Origin: Promethearchaeota archaeon
Lineage (GTDB): Archaea; Asgardarchaeota; Lokiarchaeia; Sigyniarchaeales; SOKP01
Length of the DNA: 64,000 bases
Assembly: GCA_019058365.1 (NCBI GenBank)
Contig: JAHPZE010000011.1
Location: 1-64,000, forward strand
Direction: 5' to 3'
Part shown: piece by piece, positions 17,708 through 25,973 of the stretch
How positions within the stretch are numbered: position 1 is the first letter of the stretch
How the letters are laid out: each line of letters opens with the position of its first letter
Program-made: the position numbers and the translations under genes
Notes under the pieces: generated by a model
Databases searched by the model: none
The model's input: only the letters and a program-made list of their open reading frames with translations
Told to the model about the DNA's origin: nothing

Positions 17708-18531
17708 TTAACTATTGTTCTGATCTTGTGCGATTAGAGCGGCTCCAATAGCACCCGTTAGCTGAGCGCTACTTTTTCCATTAAGCATGGGTATAACAAT
17801 CTCAAATCCCAATTCTTGCTCCAGGAAATTCTTAACTCCAACATTTTTAGCAACACCTCCACAGAAAACTAAGACAGGTGCAACACCTATTCGTTTAGCC
17901 ATTCCAGCAACCCTTCTTGCAATTGATTTATGAATTCCCGCAGCGATATCTTCTTTTTTCGTTCCTTTAGCAAAAAGAGATATAACTTCAGATTCAGCAA
18001 AAACTGTACATGTTGAACTAATTGATGCTGGGTTGTTAGATTTAAGTGCTAATTCTCCAATATCCTGGATAGGAACTTCAAGAGCTCCAGCCATCACTTC
18101 AATAAAGCGACCCGTTCCAGCAGCGCATTTTGACTATGCTAAAAAAAGTTTTTATGCATTTTATCATTCATTTGGAAATCAATAACGCTACCAGTTTTTT
18201 TAGAAATTACAATCGCCTTACTATCTTGTCCCCCAATATCTATAACAGAATGGGCTTCTGGAAAGAAGTATTGTACTCCTCGAGCATGTGCTGTGATCTC
18301 TGTAATGCGATCATCAGCAAACGATACAGTATTCCTCCCGTATCCAGTACTCATAACAAAAACATCACTTTTTTTCAGTTTATGTTGTTCTAAAATATCA
18401 TTGAATAAATTACTACCTACACGTTTAAAATCAAATGTAGACCGTCCAACCCGATAGTCAACGATATTCTTATCATCGAGTAACACTACTTTTGTTTCTA
18501 ATGATCCAATGTCAACTCCACATGTTTTCAA
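17708..18531 (-). CDS. 2-hydroxyacyl-CoA dehydratase activator ATPase, interrupted by a 32-nt insertion
   Basis: The track shows two halves, 18139-18531 and 17708-18097, that together make one BcrAD/BadFG/HgdC-type activator. The first half has the actin-like phosphate loop GVDIGSLETK, TGYGRN and VIDIGGQDSKAI, and reaches DFQMNDK. The second supplies CAAGTGRFIEVMAGALEV, SSTCTVFAESEVIS, GGVAKNVGV and GAIGAALIA. Joining MNDK directly to CAAGTGRF gives the family sequence with nothing missing. A 32-nt segment (18128-18159) shifts the frame and adds a UAG. The Cys of CAAGTG and of SSTCTV bind the [4Fe-4S] cluster in this family. Lesion, bypass element, intron and assembly error are all open. It is the first gene of the dehydratase operon. 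Confidence 0.85.
18128..18159 (-). other. 32-nt hairpin intervening segment inside the activator gene
   Basis: The segment lies exactly between the Lys codon AAA of MNDK and the Cys codon TGC of CAAGTG. It is bounded by 7-bp direct repeats AAAATGC (18156-18162 and 18125-18131), so removing one repeat unit restores the frame. Its start folds into a 10-bp stem, ATGC(A)TAAAAA paired with TTTTTAGCAT around a CTT loop, with one bulged A. In-frame reading through it meets UAG after six extra codons. The same triplet AAA precedes the segment and ends it, as at take-off and landing sites of translational bypass. Confidence 0.75.
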
Positions 18532-18608
18532 TTTTTATAACACCTAATAGTAAATTATCTTGCTGAGATGCAAAATGAATGTCAAAAATTAAAATTTATC
18601 ATATTAAT

Positions 18609-19322
18609 TTAACGTAATAAAAAGATAGAGATTAAAAGAGTTATAAAAAAGGCGAATGTCATCTGAAGTATATTTTTAATAATAGATTCTTTTGAAACTA
18701 CTCCTAAAAAGATACCAAGCAAAATAATGCAAGAGAGAATTAAAAGAAATGATATAATAAAAACTAAAAATGTAGCAGATGGTACAAATAAAAAAGGGAT
18801 TAAAGGTATGATACCTCCTAAAAATGGCGAACCCCCATTTATACAAGAAACAATTATACTAGCAAAATTCTCCGCTTTTTTTTGAAGTGTTTTTTTTTTT
18901 TTCCTCTCTTTTCTCCTACTGATTTTAATTTTTGGATAGACATTCTGATTTATTTTAATCAACATAGCTTTTTCAATTTCTTTTATCTCAACAGAATCAT
19001 CATCAATTGAATCTTCTTCCTCACTTGTTACTATCACCATTGCTTTTTTCAATTCTTCTTTTACTTTTTTTTGTTCAGCTTTTTCCGAAAGATATGATCC
19101 AGTCAAACCTGAAATGAGCATAGATATAGAACTCCCAAACCCTGTTAAAATAACAAGATGGCTGCTTATTGAAACTTGATTTTCATTAACAATTAATGCA
19201 AAAAAACCTAATAGAATCCCTAAGACCGTTAACATTCCATCATAAAAGTTATTTACAAAATAGCGTCTAGCGATTGTCCATAACTTTGTAATTTTTGCGT
19301 ATGTTCGGAATTTTTCCAACAT
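18609..19322 (-). CDS. VIT1/CCC1-family transporter, paralog 1
   Basis: The 237-residue membrane protein has an N-terminal amphipathic start, RRYFVNNFYDGMLTVLGILLGF, and about five hydrophobic helices. A long charged cytosolic insertion (about residues 80-150) contains EKAEQKKVKEELKKA and a run of Lys/Arg. This is the VIT1/CCC1 layout, where members move Fe2+ or Mn2+. The GxxxG-rich second half (FASIIVSCINGGSPFLGGIIPLIPF) also fits. It follows a close paralog in tandem. Metal specificity is not readable. Confidence 0.75.
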   Translation of the reverse strand: MLEKFRTYAKITKLWTIARRYFVNNFYDGMLTVLGILLGFFALIVNENQVSISSHLVILTGFGSSISMLISGLTGSYLSEKAEQKKVKEELKKAMVIVTSEEEDSIDDDSVEIKEIEKAMLIKINQNVYPKIKISRRKERKKKKTLQKKAENFASIIVSCINGGSPFLGGIIPLIPFLFVPSATFLVFIISFLLILSCIILLGIFLGVVSKESIIKNILQMTFAFFITLLISIFLLR

Positions 19323-19418
19323 TTTATTTATTATTTTAAAACCTAATTGGGATAGAAATTCTCATTAATTCTATTCACATTTCATTATTCTATTAATTTT
19401 GCTTCACACCTTATTGTT

Positions 19419-20078
19419 TCAAAGAAAACCTAGCAAGATGGACACACTTAAAGTTATAACTCCGGCAGTAATTAGATGTAAGGCATATCTTAAACGTCCT
19501 CCACCGGAAATCTGACCGAGGAAAATTCCTAAATAAATAAGTAAACCAGCAAGTATAATATAAGAGAAAATAAAGTGTATAACACTTAGAGAGGTTCCAA
19601 AGAAGAAGGGAATTAAAGGAAGAGAACTTCCAAGAACTGGAGCACCTCCATCTACTAAGGACGCTACAATTGTCGCATACTTTTCAGCTCGTTCTAACAA
19701 TGTTTTAGATTTCTTTTTTTTCTTATATTTATTTTCGTTGTTTTTCAACTCAGGATTTTCATCTTCTTCTTCAACAATCGCCATATCCTTCTTCATGTCT
19801 AAGACTTTTTTCTTTCGTTCAGCTTCTTCGGAAAGAAATGCACCCCATAAACCACTAATTCCTATTGCTAAAGCTGTTGCAAACCCAGTTAGGAGAATAT
19901 CTTTCGGTTCAAATGTAGTGGGCTCTGCTAGAAATATTATAAAAATCCCGCTTACAATTCCTGCACAAGTTAACACGCCATCAAAAGCATTGTTAAAGAA
20001 CTTTCTCCTAGCAATAATTCCTAAATCAGATAATTTTGAATATTCTTTCCATTGTTGGATAGTTTTCTTAATTCTCAT
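19419..20078 (-). CDS. VIT1/CCC1-family transporter, paralog 2
   Basis: The 219-residue protein shares the layout of its neighbour: RRKFFNNAFDGVLTCAGIVSG, FATALAIGISGLWGAFLSEEAERKKK, an acidic then basic insertion, and TIVASLVDGGAPVLGSSLPLIPFFFG. The two genes arose by tandem duplication and point the same way with a 96-nt gap. Acidic residues in the insertion (EEEDENPE) may form a metal-binding part, as the cytosolic domain does in plant VIT1. That is inference. Confidence 0.78.
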   Translation of the reverse strand: MRIKKTIQQWKEYSKLSDLGIIARRKFFNNAFDGVLTCAGIVSGIFIIFLAEPTTFEPKDILLTGFATALAIGISGLWGAFLSEEAERKKKVLDMKKDMAIVEEEDENPELKNNENKYKKKKKSKTLLERAEKYATIVASLVDGGAPVLGSSLPLIPFFFGTSLSVIHFIFSYIILAGLLIYLGIFLGQISGGGRLRYALHLITAGVITLSVSILLGFL

Positions 20079-20283
20079 TTAGTTGTTTTTTCACCTTTCT
20101 TGCTAAATTATTAAGCCTAAATCGAATAATTCTTGACAAAATTAATACTTTGATAAGATCTTTATTTTAGAATTTACTTATAAATTAAATAAAGAACATA
20201 TTAAAATTTCTTTAAATACTTAATTTTTTATTGTTCTAATATTTATATTTATAAGAGCTCATTAAATATTTACAGGGATTTTT

Positions 20284-20919
20284 ATGAATAAAATAAAGGA
20301 AGAAATTGTCTCAATGCTTATAGAACATTCCAGAATTATTTATTCTGTTCTTAGTGATATGGCTGTTTTTTACAATAGATGGGCTAAAGATTATGAGAAG
20401 AATAAAGCCTCACTTGAAAAGAAAAAGAGTAAAATGCAATTATATGAAGAAGACGCAGATGGTATAAAAATTCAGTTAATTCAAAATTTTTCTGAATCAG
20501 GAGCAGGCTTAGGAAATTTTGTTTCCCTCATTCTAAAGATGGATAATGTGATCAATTATCCCCTCGAGTTTGTAGATATGTTACCAAAAATTCAATTAGA
20601 TACAAAGAGTAATCAAGAGATAAATAATAGATATGAGAAATTAATTAATAAAACGATTGAAATGGCTGATGTTTTGAAATCAACAATTAAAAGCCTAAGA
20701 GACAATCCAGATGCAGTGTTTAAAAATACAACAACAATGCATGAGATTGAAAATGAAGTCGATAATATCTATAGGCAATTTCTTGAATATTTATACTCCA
20801 ATCAAGATTTAGATATAAGAATGCTTTTACGTTTAAGAGATAGTATAGTATTATTGGAGCAGTTATGTGATCGCATTCATGATATAGCAGATGAAATTAG
20901 AATTTTATTGTATCAATAA
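20284..20919 (+). CDS. DUF47/PhoU-like all-helical protein, second copy
   Basis: This 211-residue protein is a paralog of 3118-3756 and resembles it from end to end: EMLIEHSRIMYS there and SMLIEHSRIIYS here at the start, LRLRDSIVLLEQLCDRIHDIADEIRILLYQ at the end. It is divergent from the VIT-like genes and carries an ATG right after the AT-rich leader. A short T-run (20931-20938) follows between it and the convergent next gene and may end transcription. Confidence 0.75.
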   Translation: MNKIKEEIVSMLIEHSRIIYSVLSDMAVFYNRWAKDYEKNKASLEKKKSKMQLYEEDADGIKIQLIQNFSESGAGLGNFVSLILKMDNVINYPLEFVDMLPKIQLDTKSNQEINNRYEKLINKTIEMADVLKSTIKSLRDNPDAVFKNTTTMHEIENEVDNIYRQFLEYLYSNQDLDIRMLLRLRDSIVLLEQLCDRIHDIADEIRILLYQ

Positions 20920-20941
20920 TATTAAATTTCTTTTTTTTAAA

Positions 20942-22420
20942 TTATTGAATTGTTTCTCCACTAATTCTGTTTACTTTTAAATGGCGAAATCTTGTTTTTA
21001 TTCGAGCAATTTCTTCACTAACTAATATTTTGTTCACTACCGGTTCTGGAAATAAATACTTTGCGAGATGTATAATCATCTCTTTAGTTTCTATACAGTT
21101 AAATAATTTTAAGCTCTCGCAAGAGTAAAATAATTCGCTTATCAAATCATAATTTGTATCTATTGAAAAATCAAGAAGTTCTAAATTTCTATATATTCTC
21201 TGTATAACATTATTTAAAAAATCATAATCTTTTAACCTTTCAAGAGTATTTCTCATATAATTAATAAAAAGAACATAGTACGTAGCTTCTGATGTTATAA
21301 ATCCTTCTCGGTTTTGTTTTACACCTTCAGGAGTAATTCGTGTTTCAATTTCATCTATTAATGCTTTAATTTCATCTTCTATCCCACTTATTCCTAATTG
21401 TCTATATAGTTTTAATATTACTACTAACTCCGATGTCTCAAGGTTCTGTAGATAGCTAGTCTCAAAAAATTTTGGATAAATTTTCATTATGTTATTTATT
21501 TGTTCATGACTTAGCCAGAATTCCATTAATTCAGTTGACTTAAAAAAATAGTAAGCTCCATCTGTAGCTTCTATTATTGGAGACTCATATCTGTTTATTG
21601 CTTCATCGTATAAAAGCAATAAAAATTCTGTAATTTTTCTTTTGTCAAGCTTTACCTTTAAGGATTTTGCTAAATAAATTCCGCAAAAATAAACATCTGG
21701 ATTTGTTAGTGAAACTAATGGAACATCTATTAACCATTCATCTTTATTTTCTTCCAAATATGTTTTTATGTGAGAAAAATTAAATGTTTTTTGTAGATGA
21801 AAGAAATCAATGATTCTATAAATCAGATAAATTAATTGAAGTTTATAATAAGGTTCTTCTAAATCTTCTAAATATTCGATTTTTTGTTTATTTTTTCTTA
21901 ATTTATTGATTATATTTTCTTGAATATGAATATATTTTTTTAGATTTTCAATTTTCTCTGGAAATCTTTCAAAAAGTGTTTTTAGGTTTCTCAATTCTAT
22001 AATAAATTCAATCGGGAGAAATCCAAGATCCTTAAATTTTAACATTAGAGGTGCTAATTCAACATCAAAAAGGTAATTAATGATTTTTTCTAAAAAAATC
22101 TCATATACTAATGGAGCAATTTTATTTTCATAAAGATCTATTACTACTGAGATATTCTCTTTATCAACCCTTTTTAATTCTAAAATAGGATCCGAAAATT
22201 TATTATCAATTTCAGTTTGTTTAAACCCTAATTCTATTAAATGATTTATGAGAAATGAACATAACTTTTCTAAAATTACATTTTGATCTTTTCTTTCTAT
22301 TGTACTATTTCCAAATGAATTTATGATTTGAGTTTGGAAATAATTATCTATATTGCTATAAAACAATTCGATATTACTAAAATATAAATCTAAAATATTA
22401 AATAAGCCTTGAAGTATCAT
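20942..22420 (-). CDS. Large helical-repeat protein, unknown
   Basis: The 492-residue soluble protein is rich in Leu, Ile and Glu and predicted mostly helical. Its second half has spaced segments such as GVKQNREGFITSEATYYVLFINYMRNT that recall alpha/alpha-toroid (prenyltransferase/cyclase-like) repeats, but no catalytic motif is seen, so I do not assign an enzyme function. It is convergent with the DUF47 gene and divergent from the ATPase operon. Confidence 0.6.
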   Translation of the reverse strand: MILQGLFNILDLYFSNIELFYSNIDNYFQTQIINSFGNSTIERKDQNVILEKLCSFLINHLIELGFKQTEIDNKFSDPILELKRVDKENISVVIDLYENKIAPLVYEIFLEKIINYLFDVELAPLMLKFKDLGFLPIEFIIELRNLKTLFERFPEKIENLKKYIHIQENIINKLRKNKQKIEYLEDLEEPYYKLQLIYLIYRIIDFFHLQKTFNFSHIKTYLEENKDEWLIDVPLVSLTNPDVYFCGIYLAKSLKVKLDKRKITEFLLLLYDEAINRYESPIIEATDGAYYFFKSTELMEFWLSHEQINNIMKIYPKFFETSYLQNLETSELVVILKLYRQLGISGIEDEIKALIDEIETRITPEGVKQNREGFITSEATYYVLFINYMRNTLERLKDYDFLNNVIQRIYRNLELLDFSIDTNYDLISELFYSCESLKLFNCIETKEMIIHLAKYLFPEPVVNKILVSEEIARIKTRFRHLKVNRISGETIQ

Positions 22421-22995
22421 TCTGAAAAAAAACTTTAAACAAATTTTGTTTAATTATTTAATAAATATAATAATTAAAAAAATAATTAGTTTATCATTCT
22501 GAGTTAAAATTCAATATTTCTAAAAAATAAGAGAATCATTTAATATGAATCCATTATTTCATTGTCTCTCTAGGATCTCTTTTCAATATCTCTTAATCTA
22601 TTTTCTAGACCTTAATTATAATGCAGAAAAACTGATTAATCCCATAATTTATTAATTCAAATTTATATTAGTGATTTTACGAACGTAAAAAGTTGAAAGA
22701 GTTTAAATTTAAAGAGATACGTAAATTTCCTAATTACTCATTATGAGTAAGTAAATATTAATATCTTAAATTTTTCTATTAAAAGCATTAAATTTAGGAA
22801 AATACCTCCGTCATTATTACATTAGAATATTTATAATATCCATAATTCCTTATTAAAAACAATTATTCAATGTTTAAAATTAGCTAAAAAATTAAATATA
22901 TGCAAATTAATGCCTAATTATAATTGAGGGTAATTACTATTATTATGTTGTCTAATACAAATTGACTATCTTCCTAAATGATGCTTTTTAGTTAT
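22421..22995. other. Long intergenic region with two perfect inverted repeats
   Basis: This is the divergent region between the helical-repeat gene and the ATPase operon. Two perfect short inverted repeats stand out: TTTTACG-AA-CGTAAAA at 22675-22690 and TTACTCAT-T-ATGAGTAA at 22734-22750. They are too short and AT-rich to be clear terminators and may be regulator sites. I found no tRNA, rRNA or ORF of note. Confidence 0.4.
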
Positions 22996-23027
22996 TTTTT
23001 CTATTTAAAATAGAAAAATTTATACAC
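22996..23027 (+). promoter_or_regulatory. ATPase operon promoter: 23-bp palindrome abutting a TATA box
   Basis: A perfect inverted repeat with 11-bp arms and one central base, TTTTTCTATTT / AAATAGAAAAA, covers 22996-23018. It runs straight into the TATA-like TTTATACAC (23019-23027). The palindrome therefore covers the expected BRE/TFB contact site. The start codon of subunit K is at 23091, leaving room for a leader of about 40 nt. I read it as a promoter with an operator that could block TFB/TBP. Confidence 0.5.
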
Positions 23028-23090
23028 TTGATTTGATTTTAATACTTTAAAATTATATATTTATTAAAAATTTATTATGATGCGAATAAT

Positions 23091-23459
23091 ATGAATGGAA
23101 AGCAGAAATTTTATATATTACTTATCAGTTTTCAATTTGTTTTGATTTTTATTGTAATCTTTTCGGTTGATGGGATTATAACATTTGTTTCTGCTCAAAC
23201 AACAGCAAGTTCTTTTGATTATTATAATTCAACAACTGCGGCAGCATTAGCAATTGGAGCTGGAATCTCAGTTGGATTTGCGGTATTAGGGAGTGGTATG
23301 GCATTAAAAACAGTTGGTACTGCTGCAATTTCTTCCCTAACAGAGCGAGAGGAAACTTTTTTCAAAGCATTTTTAGTTGCTGCATTTTGTGAAGCGTTAG
23401 CGATATATGGATTGATAGTTGCTATACTTTTATGGACAAAGATTCCTAATCTTCCGTAA
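23091..23459 (+). CDS. atpK: A-type ATP synthase subunit K (c-ring)
   Basis: The 122-residue proteolipid has an N-terminal signal-like hydrophobic segment ending near FVSAQT, then the two-helix hairpin of a c-ring subunit. Helix 1 is ALAIGAGISVGFAVLGSGMAL. Helix 2 carries the ion-binding Glu in FCEALAIYGLIVAILL. The polar Gln used by Na+-specific rings is not evident in helix 1, so H+ coupling is more likely, though this is weak evidence. It is first in the operon. Confidence 0.9.
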   Translation: MNGKQKFYILLISFQFVLIFIVIFSVDGIITFVSAQTTASSFDYYNSTTAAALAIGAGISVGFAVLGSGMALKTVGTAAISSLTEREETFFKAFLVAAFCEALAIYGLIVAILLWTKIPNLP

Positions 23460-23595
23460 AATTAGTTTATTTATATCAATTTTTTTATCTTTTTTGAAAT
23501 GTGGTGATTAATTTACGAGTGCAATCGTTCCCTCCTATGCTTATACCTTTATCAAAGTTACGATTTTAAAGAAGCTAATTATTGATGACTTTTCT

Positions 23596-24573
23596 ATGCA
23601 TAATATAGAAAAAATTCATGAGATTAATGCACTTTTGGAATCTATTAGCCCCTTCTACCCAGATTTAGATATTAAAGAAAAAACTATTGAAAATATTGAA
23701 ATGGCTCTCTATCACAATTATATCATGATGGTTGGTAAAATTATGCGCTACTCACCATCAAATATGAATTTATTTCTAAAAAATTATCTCTTAAAATTTG
23801 AAATAATAAATATTAAGCGAATTATTATTGGTTCAATTTTAGGATTAAAAACTAAAAAGAAGAAAAAAATGGTTAATTTTTTAGTAGAAGAATATTTAGA
23901 TAACACAGAATTTATTGAAGATCTACTTAAAATCACATCTTTAGATGAAATTCAATTATTTATGAAAAAAACAAGATATAATATACCCATAAGTGAAGGA
24001 ATTTCATATTTTAAAAATTATAGAGAAATATTTGTTTTAGAAGCTTTTCTGGATAAATTCTACTATGAAAATATGATAGTTCAATTAAATAATTTGAGAA
24101 CTGAAGAAAAAAAAATTATTGAGCCATTTGTAAAATATAAAACAGAAATTTATAATATAAATGTTATATATAGAGGTTTAAAGAATGGTATTGAAAAAGA
24201 ATTAATATCTCAATTTATAATAGACTTTTATTTATTTTTAGATATGAGTAAGATTAATTATTTATTAAATATTGAGGATTCCAACGTTTTAATCTCTTTA
24301 ATTGAAGATTACATTAAAAATATTAATGAATTGAAAAGATTATATAAAGAGAATGTAATTAATAAGGAGCATTTAATTGATTCAATTGAAGAAATATATC
24401 TTAGGTATTACTTTGTAAAAATTAAATTTAGTCTTGGTGAAATTGATTTAATTACGATTTTCAGGATTTTAGAACTAATTATCAAAAAAGAAAAAGAAAT
24501 TCGATTTACCATTATTCCAAAAGTTGTAGAAATAATTAATGAAGAATTTGAAAAATTGCAATCAGTAGATTAA
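23596..24573 (+). CDS. atpC: A-type ATP synthase subunit C (central stalk/ring adaptor)
   Basis: The 325-residue, nearly all-helical protein has the length and pattern of the archaeal C (V-type d) subunit, which sits on the c-ring as a socket for the D/F shaft. Support comes from IDFYLFLDMSKINYL and LRYYFVKIKFSLGEIDLITIFRILEL, the latter matching the family's usual C-terminal region, and from its place between K and H in a clear ATPase operon. Sequence similarity is weak, as is usual for this subunit. Confidence 0.82.
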   Translation: MHNIEKIHEINALLESISPFYPDLDIKEKTIENIEMALYHNYIMMVGKIMRYSPSNMNLFLKNYLLKFEIINIKRIIIGSILGLKTKKKKKMVNFLVEEYLDNTEFIEDLLKITSLDEIQLFMKKTRYNIPISEGISYFKNYREIFVLEAFLDKFYYENMIVQLNNLRTEEKKIIEPFVKYKTEIYNINVIYRGLKNGIEKELISQFIIDFYLFLDMSKINYLLNIEDSNVLISLIEDYIKNINELKRLYKENVINKEHLIDSIEEIYLRYYFVKIKFSLGEIDLITIFRILELIIKKEKEIRFTIIPKVVEIINEEFEKLQSVD

Positions 24574-24600
24574 TAATAAGAAGATTTAAAGGTTATAGTA

Positions 24601-24912
24601 ATGGAAATTTTCGAATGGGTTAAGGATGTTGAGAAAATTTATGAAGACTTGATTGAAAAAGCTAAAAATGAAAACTTAGATGAATTGGAAAATCTGAGAA
24701 CTGAACAGGAAAGTATTATGGAAAAAAAAATTGTAACTTTTCGAGAATTAGTTGGTTCAGCTTTAGAGTCTTTATCAAAAAGTTTAGAAAATGAAAATCT
24801 CTTTATAAAAAAGAAATTAAAAGATTTTAAGAAAAAAATGGAAAACAGTTATAATGATAATAAAGAAAACTTAATTAAATTAATTATAAAAGATATTGGT
24901 TTTGACTTTTAA
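24601..24912 (+). CDS. A-type ATP synthase subunit H (peripheral stalk)
   Basis: The 103-residue coiled-coil protein (ENLDELENLRTEQESIMEKKI...) fits the peripheral-stalk subunit H, which pairs with E to hold the AB hexamer. Its stop overlaps the ATG of the next gene by one base (TAATG at 24910-24914), a sign of translational coupling. Small coiled coils diverge fast, so the assignment rests mainly on position and length. Confidence 0.75.
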   Translation: MEIFEWVKDVEKIYEDLIEKAKNENLDELENLRTEQESIMEKKIVTFRELVGSALESLSKSLENENLFIKKKLKDFKKKMENSYNDNKENLIKLIIKDIGFDF

Positions 24913-25232
24913 TGCCAAATCAGAAAATTCATGTATTAGGTAAAGAAGAATTCGTTTTAATATTCAATCTTTTAGGAATAGATGGTACTATAATTGAAAA
25001 TAGTGAAGATTTTCTAAAGACATTTGATATTTTGATTAATGAACCCTCAATTGGAATGATAATTATATTTATGGAATTACCAAGTGATATTATTGATTTT
25101 ATTCTAGAATTCAAGATAAGTAATAGGAGTCCATTTATTTTTTTTGTGCCTAATATATTTCAACCAGATATAGAGAATCGAGATATCTTTTTTAATAAAA
25201 TTTTTGAATCTATTGAAAAAATTATAACTTAA
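24912..25232 (+). CDS. atpF: A-type ATP synthase subunit F
   Basis: The 106-residue protein has an alternating beta/alpha Rossmann-like pattern (KIHVLGKEEFVLIFNLLGIDGTIIE, then MIIIFMELPSDIID, then SPFIFFVPN). This is the shape of subunit F, which joins D in the central rotor. It overlaps the stop of subunit H and is followed closely by the E frame. Order and size agree with archaeal operons. Confidence 0.82.
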   Translation: MPNQKIHVLGKEEFVLIFNLLGIDGTIIENSEDFLKTFDILINEPSIGMIIIFMELPSDIIDFILEFKISNRSPFIFFVPNIFQPDIENRDIFFNKIFESIEKIIT

Positions 25233-25244
25233 GAGATGTAGAAA

Positions 25245-25973
25245 ATATCAGAAATTAACGTATTAAGAGAAAGATTTGGAAAATTAGGTTTATATCTAAT
25301 TGAAAAGGCTAAAAATGAAATTAAAACGATCGATCAACAGACCCTATTTCAAATAGCTGAGAGTAAAAAGAAGTATAGAGAACGAATAGCAGATAGTTCT
25401 TTAAAAATTAAAAATAATTTTATTGATACTTATAATAAACAAATTAATAATTCATTATCTTCGACTCTTTTAAAAATTAAGCAAGAAACATTAAATGTTA
25501 AAAATGAATTAATTTCAAACCTAATTAAAGATTTAAATTTACTATTAGAAAAAAAAATTACAGAGAATTATTCAAATTATATTAAATTTCTTTTAGAAAC
25601 ATTAAAAAAAATTAAATCCTTAATAGATAAGCCTCCAGAAATTGTTATAAACTTAAATTCTAAAGATTATGAATACTTTCTTGACAATTTTGAAAGAATA
25701 CAAAGCATTTTCAAAAATAGAGTGATATTAAATCCAACACAAAACGAGTTTATTGGGGGATTTAGAATTTTACAGGCTGAACTGAATATTTCTTATGATT
25801 TTTCAATCATAAATTTAATAAATAAAAAAAGATCTGGAATTGAAATTGAATTCTCAAAAATCTTTTCAGATGCTTATTTAGAGATTAATGAAATAATTCA
25901 AAATTATGAAAAATTCATTCAAAATCAAAAATTGGTTATAAAAGATTATTTAAAAAATTATGACAAAATCTAA
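25245..25973 (+). CDS. atpE: A-type ATP synthase subunit E, with no canonical start codon
   Basis: The track shows only the last 83 codons from an internal GTG, but the frame is open from 25242. It reads SEINVLRERFGKLGLYLIEKAKNEI then a long helical stalk and a folded C-terminal part ending NYDKI, as expected of subunit E. The in-frame ATG at 25236 is followed at once by TAG, and no later ATG, GTG or TTG precedes conserved sequence. I chose ATA at 25245, six bases after GAGATG, which then serves as the Shine-Dalgarno-like site. The last 14 nt overlap the A-subunit ATG. An assembly error or a read-through UAG is the alternative. Confidence 0.75.
   Translation: MSEINVLRERFGKLGLYLIEKAKNEIKTIDQQTLFQIAESKKKYRERIADSSLKIKNNFIDTYNKQINNSLSSTLLKIKQETLNVKNELISNLIKDLNLLLEKKITENYSNYIKFLLETLKKIKSLIDKPPEIVINLNSKDYEYFLDNFERIQSIFKNRVILNPTQNEFIGGFRILQAELNISYDFSIINLINKKRSGIEIEFSKIFSDAYLEINEIIQNYEKFIQNQKLVIKDYLKNYDKI

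Noticed and set aside
18128-18159. Canonical archaeal bulge-helix-bulge intron
   Set aside because: I could not find the 3-nt bulges separated by a 4-bp helix at the junctions. The segment is also very short for a known archaeal intron. Splicing is still listed as testable.
17708-18531. Two separate genes for the activator, as in the ORF track
   Set aside because: Each half lacks essential parts. The halves join into one complete family protein, and the second half's ATG lies after the required CAAGTG motif.
25236-25241. UAG after AUG in subunit E read as pyrrolysine or general UAG recoding
   Set aside because: Most genes end in TAA, but a TAG cleanly ends the GTPase gene at 61273. No pyl genes are visible. 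An AUA start or sequence error is simpler.
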